Shown: positions 56,590-64,000 of the stretch, piece after piece | Position numbering within the stretch: position 1 is the first letter of the stretch | Layout: every line of letters starts with the position of its first letter | From: Haloarcula pelagica | Lineage (GTDB): Archaea > Halobacteriota > Halobacteria > Halobacteriales > Haloarculaceae | Assembly: GCF_030127105.1 (NCBI RefSeq) | Contig: NZ_CP126163.1 | Location: 1-64,000 of the forward strand | DNA length: 64,000 nucleotides | Direction of reading: 5' to 3' | Made by a program: the position numbers and the translations under genes | Notes under the pieces: generated by a model | What the model was told of the DNA's origin: nothing | Database searches by the model: none | What the model saw: only the letters and a program-made list of their open reading frames with translations

Positions 56590-56754
56590 ATGGAACAGAA
56601 GATCATCCAGCTCCGGGACTACCAGAAACGGTACGAGGAACACACTGAGCGGTTCAACCTCTCAGGCTTCGTCCGCGAGAAGCTTGACGAAGAAGTGATC
56701 CCGGAGGACCAGATTCCCGAACAGCACCGCCCTGAAGCAACTTCTGGAGATTAA
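56590..56754 (+). CDS. 54-residue protein, possible ribbon-helix-helix
   Basis: MEQKIIQLRDYQKRYEEHTE, then RFNLSGFVREKLDEEV and an acidic tail. NLSGFVREKLDE resembles the second helix of ribbon-helix-helix repressors. It ends 2 bp before the next start, so it leads an operon of membrane and exported proteins. It could regulate transfer genes, as small such proteins do on plasmids; this is inference. Confidence 0.55.
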   Translation: MEQKIIQLRDYQKRYEEHTERFNLSGFVREKLDEEVIPEDQIPEQHRPEATSGD

Positions 56755-56756
56755 CG

Positions 56757-57245
56757 ATGACTGACGAGACTACTTCCGACGAGCCGTCCGACGAATCGTT
56801 CTTCGAAACACTGCGGTCGCGAGCCAAGACCCATGGTGAGGCGACGTTCAAGGACCCGTTTGCTCACCTCGCATCACAGGTTGGATTCCTGTGGTATATG
56901 CTGGGTCCAGGGGCCGCGCTGTATGTCATGCCAGTCCTGGCCGCGAACAATACCACCATCGGGAAGGTGTTCTGTGGAACGCCAGTCGAATCCGGAATCG
57001 GGCTGGTCTTTGGCGCGATCGCCGGACTCGGAGTCCCCGCAACGATGTTCTTCATGGGCCGGTCGGGACTGTCGTATATGCGAGCGAGCGGCAATCCGAA
57101 TAAAAAGAACAAGGCCCGGTCTGATCTGGTCCTGACCGGCGCCGGATTCGGGATTATCGTCCTGGCGGTTGTCGCCCCAGAGCTGGTGGACAAGGTTGGC
57201 AATACCATCGGCTTCGGCTTCTCGAGTTGCGTGATGCCGTACTAA
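56757..57245 (+). CDS. Membrane protein of the transfer-like cluster
   Basis: 162 residues. An acidic cytosolic start (DETTSDEPSDESFF) is followed by three or four hydrophobic helices (FLWYMLGPGAALYVMPV, GLVFGAIAGLGVPATMFFMG, GAGFGIIVLAVVAPEL) with the polar loop GNPNKKNKARSD. No family recognised. The gene order (small regulator, small membrane protein, big exported protein, lipoprotein, TrbL-like protein) resembles secretion or conjugation modules of haloarchaeal integrative elements. Confidence 0.6.
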   Translation: MTDETTSDEPSDESFFETLRSRAKTHGEATFKDPFAHLASQVGFLWYMLGPGAALYVMPVLAANNTTIGKVFCGTPVESGIGLVFGAIAGLGVPATMFFMGRSGLSYMRASGNPNKKNKARSDLVLTGAGFGIIVLAVVAPELVDKVGNTIGFGFSSCVMPY

Positions 57246-57268
57246 CGGACGACAGGTCTCCGCCTCCC

Positions 57269-59191
57269 ATGCCCGCCACACTCAGACTTGGTCTGCTGGT
57301 CCTCGCACTCGTTGGCATGACTGTGCCGGGCGCCGCTACCCCGGACGGTCATCCGGAGAGCGATGCAGCTGGGGCCAGCGAGCCTGCACCCCGACTGTCG
57401 GGGGGACTGCCACGGATCGACTGCTTCAACGGGTCGACGCCGACGTCGTCTCCGCCTGGGACGAAGCCACCCAGTCGGAGCCACACATTCGACGATACAA
57501 CGTTCCGAGTGTGGTGGTCTGGCGACCCCGATTACAAGAATGTCACCCTCAATCAGAGTGCCCTACAGAACACCTCAGCAGTATATGGGGCTCTCGCATG
57601 CAAGATGGACATCCGATTCCCGTATCCGCCAGATATCAGTCAGTGGAACAACATCGAGATGGGGCTATACAACGGAATGGGGCGGAACGTCTCAGTGTAC
57701 CCAAACCGGGCTAATACGAAGTCAAACGGCTCGATTAGGGATGCCTACATCGAAATCTTCCGTGTCACCCCGTCGACAGTTGTCCACCACGAAAACGGTA
57801 CGACGCAATATGTGCGTCCCAATGGCTCGGTGGAAGCGGTACTGAACTACCGGGTGGAACGCCCGGCAAAGGTGGTACGACCAAAGTTCGTGACAACATG
57901 GCGTGTCACTGATTCAGAGGTTGAAAATCTTGACCTGTGGGTGAACAATTCGACGGAGGACTCGTTAGCTGCGTCGACACACAAGCCGACGTTCGAGTTC
58001 AAGAAGATCAATGGGACATCGAAGTTGACCGTCAATGGCACGGTTAACGTCACCCTGCAGCGAAAGACTGTGTTCCATACAAACGGAACAGTCAGGCAAA
58101 GGAAGAGCACCGTATCGCAGTCGATCTCCGATAGTCGAGTGGTCAAGACACAGTTGCTTGGCCCATCGACGGTGTACGGCAAGGTTGGAGATCACCGCGA
58201 TAGTGCTGGTGCATCTGTCGCAGTCCCTCGGATGTGGCGCAGCATTGAGTTCTCCTCAACGGGCCAGCGTGTTCACAGCCGGTGGTTCTTCTATACACGG
58301 AGTCCAACCGGCTGGAAATACTGGACCAAATCGAAAAACCCAGCGACGAGTATCGGACCAAGTGGACCGACGTTCCATAAGATTCGCCCACTTCAGGTTC
58401 ATGCCATCCCTGCTGAAGATGGAGCCATTACCTCTGTTTATCGGGACAACCAAGGGGCTGATTCCTCGTTTACCGGGAGTCAGGGGAACTATACGCGGTT
58501 AACTGATGATTTCCGGGTCTCAAAAAACACGGGGCCGGATGCTTCTGGTGCCACTGTGTCGTCGTCTGTGAATCTGGCGGGAGTGAGTGAATATACCAGA
58601 TCCAAGCGGGTAGCAATCCGGGAAGCGGGCACCAGACTGGCGACCGACTATCAGGACATTCGGGTCACTGGGATTGTCCGAGGGAGTAAGCAAACTGCAA
58701 CGCTCTCAGCGTCTTCGGTCGTGCAAGTATACCCAGTGAATCTGACAGCAGAGTTAGCGAATCGGAATAAGACCCACACAAGCCTCAAAATTACCGCAAT
58801 ATCAGTCTCCGGAATCCCACAGAAACGGGGGACATTGGTGGTAAACAGCCGGCGGGCAAAGAGCCGTGTCAATCTGACGAGAGCCCACAACATAGGAAGA
58901 GCCAGCAATGGGCGTGTAATTGTCCATTTAGCACAACCACATGTCCGAGAGGTGAAAATGCGGTATATTCCCCGAGAGACGTGGTGGGAGCAGAATCGTC
59001 ACTACGGAAGTGGGGAAACAGCGATGTCTGAAACAAAGACGATTCAACGTATTGGGGGTGGATTTCCGGCCTTCAAGCACGCCATTGAGCTCGCAGTAGC
59101 AGTGATATTGATGTTTGGGCCGATGATCGCGATGCTGTACTTTGTTGATGTACTGACGAACGGACGACTCATTGGAGTGTATTCACAATGA
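57269..59191 (+). CDS. Large exported, membrane-anchored protein
   Basis: 640 residues from the Met at 57269. Signal peptide LRLGLLVLALVGMTVPGAAT; a long extracellular part rich in NxT/NxS sites (KNVTLNQSALQNTSAV, NGTVNVTLQRK); and one C-terminal helix (HAIELAVAVILMFGPMIAML) with a short tail ending GVYSQ. Beta-rich, no catalytic motif seen. A surface glycoprotein, perhaps for cell contact in transfer. Overlaps the next gene by 4 bp, so the operon is tight. Not recognised as a family. Confidence 0.6.
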   Translation: MPATLRLGLLVLALVGMTVPGAATPDGHPESDAAGASEPAPRLSGGLPRIDCFNGSTPTSSPPGTKPPSRSHTFDDTTFRVWWSGDPDYKNVTLNQSALQNTSAVYGALACKMDIRFPYPPDISQWNNIEMGLYNGMGRNVSVYPNRANTKSNGSIRDAYIEIFRVTPSTVVHHENGTTQYVRPNGSVEAVLNYRVERPAKVVRPKFVTTWRVTDSEVENLDLWVNNSTEDSLAASTHKPTFEFKKINGTSKLTVNGTVNVTLQRKTVFHTNGTVRQRKSTVSQSISDSRVVKTQLLGPSTVYGKVGDHRDSAGASVAVPRMWRSIEFSSTGQRVHSRWFFYTRSPTGWKYWTKSKNPATSIGPSGPTFHKIRPLQVHAIPAEDGAITSVYRDNQGADSSFTGSQGNYTRLTDDFRVSKNTGPDASGATVSSSVNLAGVSEYTRSKRVAIREAGTRLATDYQDIRVTGIVRGSKQTATLSASSVVQVYPVNLTAELANRNKTHTSLKITAISVSGIPQKRGTLVVNSRRAKSRVNLTRAHNIGRASNGRVIVHLAQPHVREVKMRYIPRETWWEQNRHYGSGETAMSETKTIQRIGGGFPAFKHAIELAVAVILMFGPMIAMLYFVDVLTNGRLIGVYSQ

Positions 59192-60096
59192 CTCAGAACA
59201 CGAATTCGCAGACCAACTCGCACATTGATCGACGAACAGTGCTCGGCCTGGTCGGGAGTGGGATGACCGCACTGGCTGGGTGTATCAGCGGTTCGAGCTC
59301 AACATCGGAGAACTCGACCTCGTCGGGGACAGAAGCAACACCGACACCCAAGCCTGGGGACGCAACACCGATCGAGTCCATCTCCTACACGTCAGGTTGG
59401 GAGGGAAGTACAGCTGTCCTATTTGCAGAGATTACACTTGCAGATGATGCAAGCATCAACAGAATTAATCTCATTAGCCAAGGAAAGCGTTTCTCCAAGG
59501 CCGATTTAGCCTCGGGAGAGACAAAAGCTCGGCTCAAACTCGCAGACGTAGGCCGTGGCAGGATGGCTGACTCAATCTCTCAGAGTGAAAATACGCTGGT
59601 ATTGATCGGTGAAAACAGTGAAACAGATGTTCCATTCACCTATCGACCGAATCTCCAGTTCAAACAAATTGTCAAACCAGACGACCATCCGAACCTTACC
59701 CCTCACGATGGATTCTCGGGTGAGCATTTGGGAGTTGTCATCGAAAACACTGGAACAAAGCCAGCACTCATTGAGTGGTATAACACGTACAATGACCCAG
59801 CGTATCATGCATCTGGTGGGGAGCAGAACGCACAGCGTTTCCCTGACAATCCGATTATTAAGGGGCAGTCGGAGTCCGTCTTGCCGCTGAAACGCTTCCT
59901 CTATCACCATTGGAATTGTCCGGACTTGGGCACAGATACCGAAGATGCCAAAGTCCGGATTTCGATGGCCTGTGCGGATGATATTACAATAAAATTCCCC
60001 CTCAAGTACAAACACGAGGGAACAAACAATTGCCGGCCGGTATTGACGGGTGAGGCCAGAACCGTCTCTCCAGGCACAACGCACAACGAACAGTGA
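59188..60096 (+). CDS. Tat-exported lipoprotein
   Basis: 302 residues. Twin-arginine signal (IDRRTVLGLVGSG) with lipobox LAGC at about residues 28-31, then a Ser/Thr/Glu linker and an extracellular domain with blocks such as YTSGWEGSTAVLFAEITL and GVVIENTGTKPALIEWYN, suggesting an Ig-like fold. Cysteines near the end (WNCPDLG, MACADD, NNCRP) could form disulfides. Role unknown; position says it is part of the same surface complex. Overlap ATGA with the preceding gene. Confidence 0.65.
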   Translation: MTQNTNSQTNSHIDRRTVLGLVGSGMTALAGCISGSSSTSENSTSSGTEATPTPKPGDATPIESISYTSGWEGSTAVLFAEITLADDASINRINLISQGKRFSKADLASGETKARLKLADVGRGRMADSISQSENTLVLIGENSETDVPFTYRPNLQFKQIVKPDDHPNLTPHDGFSGEHLGVVIENTGTKPALIEWYNTYNDPAYHASGGEQNAQRFPDNPIIKGQSESVLPLKRFLYHHWNCPDLGTDTEDAKVRISMACADDITIKFPLKYKHEGTNNCRPVLTGEARTVSPGTTHNEQ

Positions 60097-60108
60097 TGGG
60101 TGCTGCAT

Positions 60109-61078
60109 ATGTCAGGTAGCCCTGCAGTAGTCAAAGACGGCAACTCAACGGTCAGCGACGCTGGCCCTATCGCAACGGACTCTGACCAATCCTCGGTTGT
60201 CGAGGCTATCAAATCCGCTTCGAACAGTACGTCTTCCAGTGCTAGCATACCTAATGTACAAGCGAGTGGTCCGGCTCCGAACGTTAGCTTGCCGAACCCC
60301 CTGAATGCCACTGATCAAATTGGCCAACAATTCAAAAAAGCGATAAAAGGGTTTCTGTCTGATTCCGCTGAAGGGGGAACCGACCACGCCGCGAATTGGA
60401 GTACAGCGCTGAAAGACCCCATTATTGGCACTCCCGCACCAAGAGGTCCCCCTAATCCGGCAGTCGGTGGATCGAAGATTGATCTAGCTTTCACTACAGC
60501 GGTCAATCCACCTTGGGCGGGATTTATTGGAGATATTTATTGGGGCCTCTCTTGTGGGCTGGCGCTGGGTATCCTGTTCATCGTTGTAGCCTTCCTTGGA
60601 GTCCGGTACAAGTCGATTGATCCAATGGTGCGAAAGAAGCTCACGAGGAGGGTCTTCTTTGCCTTCATGGCGATATTCTTTTGGCTTCCGACTGCCTCCC
60701 TTGCGGGCCAGTTCTTTAATGAACTGGGCTTTGCGATAGTTAACTCTGCTCCACCAGGGAAAACCGCTGTAGTCTTTCTGGCAGGGGTGTTTCAAATAAG
60801 TAATACTATCGGATTTGAGGGGTTGATACTGATATTTATTTTGTCGATGTACGTTTGGATCAAATCAGTCTTGATATTCTTGGGACGGTGGATAGGGCTG
60901 ATTCTCTTGACATTGTTCATGCCGGTCGTCGGGGTATTCTGGGCCTTGGAGGTCTGGCCATTGAACCGGTTTTCCGGCCTAGCAAAGCAGATTGCAGGTG
61001 CATATCCTGGACTGTTAGTTGCCGGGATTCCACCAGCCATTCTGATTCGCCTTGCGCTGGAGGGAAACACCTGGGGAC
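60109..61078 (+). pseudogene. TrbL/VirB6-like membrane protein, N-terminal part (cut by ISH8)
   Basis: About 323 residues before the insertion. The first 120 are a polar, Ser/Pro/Asn-rich stretch. Six hydrophobic helices follow: DIYWGLSCGLALGILFIVVAFLGV, RVFFAFMAIFFWLPTASLA, GLILIFILSMYVWIKSVLIFLG and WIGLILLTLFMPVVGVFWAL among them. This layout is that of TrbL/VirB6 proteins, the polytopic inner components of type IV secretion. The frame reads LEGNTWG and then enters the IS; the correct continuation (LPPKFMVYVNLLILFLAAKS) resumes at 62479. Translation into the IS stops after GPLVFS. Confidence 0.7.
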
Positions 61079-62478
61079 CATTGGTCTTTAGTTAGGCCTC
61101 ACACCTCGGTTGCGTAGCGGTAGCGAGCGTCTCTTGTAAGATCGGTCGTTGCTGATGGATCTTCTGGGCATCTTCGATCAGTCGCTCCAGCAGTGGCGGT
61201 GGTGAGTAGCCGAGAAACTCACCGAGTTCATGGAGGATAACCTGGGCGTGCGACCGGAAGGTCGCCGCCCAGCGTTCCGGCGGAAACACGATCTCGTCGT
61301 CGGCTTGCTCGGTAACCAGATCCAACAGATCACGGCTCACTAACAGCGACAGCAACGCCGCGTACAGCAGAATTTCCACGATATACGTCTTGCTTGTGTC
61401 GAACTCATCCAGTTCATATTGCGTCTTCAGCTCACGAAACAGCAGTTCTACCTCCCACCGACAGCGATAGATCGTCGCAGATCTGCCGGCAGAAACTCCT
61501 CTCTCGGGAGATTCGTAATGTAGAGATGGTAGTCGTCGGCGTCCTCGTCACGGACGCCGACGACACGGAATGTCTTGCTATCGTATGATTGCGTGCCCGC
61601 GTACTCGCGTCGCTGAAACGTCGCTTCGACCTCGACATCAATGTACTCGCGGTAGAGATCGTCTACGACATTCTGGATCTTCTCCTTCCAAGGGAATGGC
61701 GTCGCCACGCCATTCCCGCAATTCCGCCGTTATCTCCGGGTTTGCGTTCGGTTTCAGCCGACTCACGAAGTAGCCGTCGTTCTCGTCAATCAGCGCAAAG
61801 CGGCGGTACTTGAAGTATGCCTGATCGAACAGCACCAACCGGTCTTCCAGCCACGATCCTGTGGAAAACTCGGTGCTGTCGTGTGTTTTCTCGTCAGTGA
61901 CGCTGAACCGATTAATTGTCTGGTCGGTGACGTTGTGGAGCAGGTGGAGCCGCGCTCCACCCTGCTCCCCTCGCCGTGGTTCGAACTCATCTGAGAGAAG
62001 CCGATGCAACCGCAGCACGGTTCCATCGGCGATCATCACGTCTTTGAATCGGTCGATATCGATGTCAACAGCGTCAGGAACAGCGACCTCGTCGATGCCG
62101 TGCTCGACGAGGTCGCGGAGGTACTCCGCAAAAGCTGGCGTCAACCGCTGATGGAATCCGCCGGGAGAGAGCGTCTCATCGGCAGTGGCGTTGTAGCTAC
62201 GCCGGAAGCCAGCAAGTGTTCGGCTCTCGCCTGCGGCGAAGCCGAACACGAATGACCACACGAGGGCGGGCATCTGCGCCTTTCTGTTTCGTTCGACTAC
62301 GCCGAGTTCCTCGGCGTGCTCTTCGAGGAACTCGGAGGGAAACAGTGTAGTGAGCCGACGCATGATTCTCGATGAGGAGGCTTTGGTGTGCACAGCCGTT
62401 GCCTCCTCATTCCTCTCGAAAAGAAGCCTCGATAAGCCGTCGCTGTCACGCGGTTTCTCGACTAACTAAAGACGGATG
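61079..62478 (-). mobile_element. ISH8-type element with 11-bp target duplication
   Basis: 1400 bp. The left end CATTGGTCTTTAGTTAG and the complement of the right end CATCCGTCTTTAGTTAG match at 15 of 17. The 11-mer CACCTGGGGAC is on both sides (61068-61078, 62479-62489). Length, ends and transposase all fit the ISH8 group of IS4. It split the TrbL-like gene. Confidence 0.9.
61092..62363 (-). pseudogene. ISH8-type DDE transposase (two frameshifts)
   Basis: Frame 1 from the Met at 62363: RRLTTLFPSEFLEEHAEELG, FGFAAGESRTLAGFRRSYN, the DDE motif in KDVMIADGTVLRLHRLL, and LVLFDQAYFKYRRFALIDEN. One base is lost near 61677; frame 2 gives EKIQNVVDDLYREYIDVEVE and YHLYITNLPREEFLPADL. Another is lost near 61482; the third part is IYRCRWEVELLFRELK with the catalytic Glu, then MEILLYAALLSLLVSRDLL, ending near 61092. 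Otherwise very close to known ISH8. Perfect hairpins of 11 and 12 bp lie at 61692-61717 and 62302-62335. Confidence 0.88.
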
Positions 62479-64000
62479 CACCTGGGGACTCCCGCCGAAA
62501 TTTATGGTCTACGTCAACCTCCTAATTCTGTTCTTGGCCGCCAAATCCCAGCGGATAATGGTTGAAAAGACTAGCTCCTATGCGACCAAAGGCGCGGACA
62601 TGTTCTCGGGGACAGCCAAGACCGGACTAGTCCTCGGAGCTACTGCAGTTGGAGGAACTGCCACTGGCTCGATGGTCTCGGCCGGCATGAAAGCCAAGGA
62701 GGGGAAGGCCGCCAGTATGGAGGCCTACCAGCTCCATCGGAGCCTCTCGTCGAAGCAGCCTCCGCAAGCTGAGTCTTCTACGGACGATGACTCTGAATCA
62801 GCCGAGACGCCACCGAGTAGTGGGAGTTCAGCTGACGCAGCGTCTAATGATGGCAGCTCGAATTCCAGTGACTCTGGGACTAGCGGGTCGTCAGAAGAGA
62901 GTGTCTCTGGTGGCAACCTCTGGGAGGATAACGAGAATATCGACTCGATGAAAGATCTCTTCCAGACTGATCGAAAGGACATCCCCACAGACGGGGCCGA
63001 CGGACCGTCGTCGCCTGACCCCTCGACCAACGGGATCGACGGTCCCAAGTCAGGTCAAACCGCGGACGCCGGGGGTGGGTCATCCCCCTCGAACGGTGAT
63101 TCGCCAACGGGATGGTACAGTATCACCAGCCACGGCGAGACACCAGATGGGGCGGCGATGGTCGATGCGTCACAGGACGACTATTCCCAGGGAGATCGTG
63201 TGGTGGTCGACAACGAAGACTTCGACTATGCGGAAAAACGCGCCATCGTCACTGACGCTGCCGACGGTGAACTTAAGGTCCACCCCGAGACGCGTGACCT
63301 GGACGAAAACATGACCGTCGATCCCGACGATGTCGTGATGTACGAGCACGGCCCGGAGGTCGACCGGACATTCAGCGAAGGCACTGCAGTCCGAATCACC
63401 GCTGACGACTTCGAAGGATCTGACGCCCGTGCGACCGTGACAAAACCGCCAGTGCCAGGAAAAGAAGCCACCGTACGGCCGGTCAATATGCCAGGGGAAG
63501 TGAAAGTCCCAGCCGAGAAGCTCGCTGCTTCCCCCACGGGTAGCACACCGCGGTCAATAGATAACAGCGATGTTGAACCCGTCGTCCCGCCAGGATGGGG
63601 CAAAGGTGGTACCCCTGACTCCGAGCCACCAACGGTAGAGCCTGAACCACTGCACTCCGGCGACTCCAGCGCCGACATGGAACCCGAACAACCGACTCCA
63701 GTAGGAGGCGTCAGTGCAGACTCCGATACCCAGGCCGAGTCCCCAACTGATACCTGGGGGTCGGAATCGGTTCCCGACAGACCGACAGACACTGGCGAGT
63801 CGGACTCACCTACGGTAGAGTCTGAACCCCTCCACTCCGGCGAGTCCGGCGCTGACATGGACCCCGAACCACTGCAGGGGTCCTCGACAAACAGTGGTGG
63901 CTCAGACCCAGTATCTGCTGATCCGCCACAACCAGGCGATGAGGTGCCGGATACCGACGGCGTCGACACACCTGGCCGCTCGCCCGCTGAGATTACAGAC
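62479..64000 (+). pseudogene. TrbL/VirB6-like protein, C-terminal part (runs off the window)
   Basis: The frame continues from the cut gene: TWGLPPKF, then the helix MVYVNLLILFLAAKSQRIMV, KTSSYATKGADMFSGTAKTG and GATAVGGTATGSMVSAGMK, a Gly/Ala stretch common after the last TrbL helix. Over 450 residues of acidic, Pro/Ser/Glu-rich tail follow, with no stop before the window end. The tail holds a repeat of about 20 residues (VEPEPLHSGDSSADMEPE and VESEPLHSGESGADMDPE, 165 bp apart). The first in-frame ATG after the insertion is at 62504, so a separate product is possible. The tail is unusual for TrbL. Confidence 0.65.

Noticed and set aside
63226-63969. Long minus-strand open frame rich in Ser, Gly and Pro
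   Set aside because: It is the reverse of the repeat-rich tail of the TrbL-like protein; the plus-strand frame continues a recognisable gene across the ISH8 insertion.
1-64000. CRISPR array, tRNA or rRNA genes
   Set aside because: No regularly spaced repeats, cloverleaf or conserved rRNA segment was seen anywhere on reading both strands.

Overview
The window is from a halophilic archaeon (class Halobacteria). Evidence: acidic proteomes, many haloarchaeal IS types (ISH8, ISH3, IS6, IS1595, IS110 and IS200/IS605 relatives), a HemAT-type aerotaxis transducer, KaiC-like ATPases, a Bat-type regulator, a HalOD1 protein, Tat lipoproteins and ATGA-coupled operons. I cannot fix the genus. I saw no tRNA, rRNA or CRISPR array.

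1-20 kb is a graveyard of nested, mostly frameshifted insertion sequences. An IS110-type element sits inside an IS1595-type remnant. An IS630 fragment is joined to an IS5 copy. An IS200/IS605 element is interrupted by a 405-bp mini-element carrying its own small gene and by a 1428-bp IS with 5-bp target duplications. Between them are a broken secreted dockerin-type protein, a broken squalene/phytoene synthase and an intact CBS-HEPN protein. A second IS110 copy closes the region. 19-34 kb is more ordinary: a split AI-2E-type exporter, a frameshifted MscS channel, a winged-helix regulator/membrane-protein pair, a CARDB-type exported protein next to an ABC-2 exporter with two tandem permeases, a TetR operon with matching operator-like palindromes on both sides, a HalOD1 protein, and a frameshifted HtpX protease.

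31.6-51.9 kb is bounded by two closely similar, directly repeated, full-length DDE transposase genes. Between them lie a PIN-type toxin-antitoxin pair and a dense sensory block. On the minus strand are transducer, CheW and receiver-kinase, then KaiC and two PAS kinases. On the plus strand are HemAT, a DICT-domain protein and a Bat-like regulator. Together they look like a self-contained taxis and signalling cassette with input sensors, coupling protein, kinases and transcriptional output. The flanking copies suggest a composite-transposon-like unit.

52-64 kb holds a TRAM fragment, a GC-rich Tat-exported flavin amine oxidase, an MNT-HEPN toxin-antitoxin-like pair, a frameshifted tyrosine integrase and a run of membrane/exported genes that look like a conjugation or type IV secretion module. 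Its TrbL/VirB6-like gene is cut by an ISH8-type element with an 11-bp target duplication and runs off the window end.

Two signals cut across the annotation. Many otherwise conserved genes are broken by a single-base indel, which could be decay or sequence error. Older IS copies contain far more perfect 10-15 bp intragenic inverted repeats than chance predicts.
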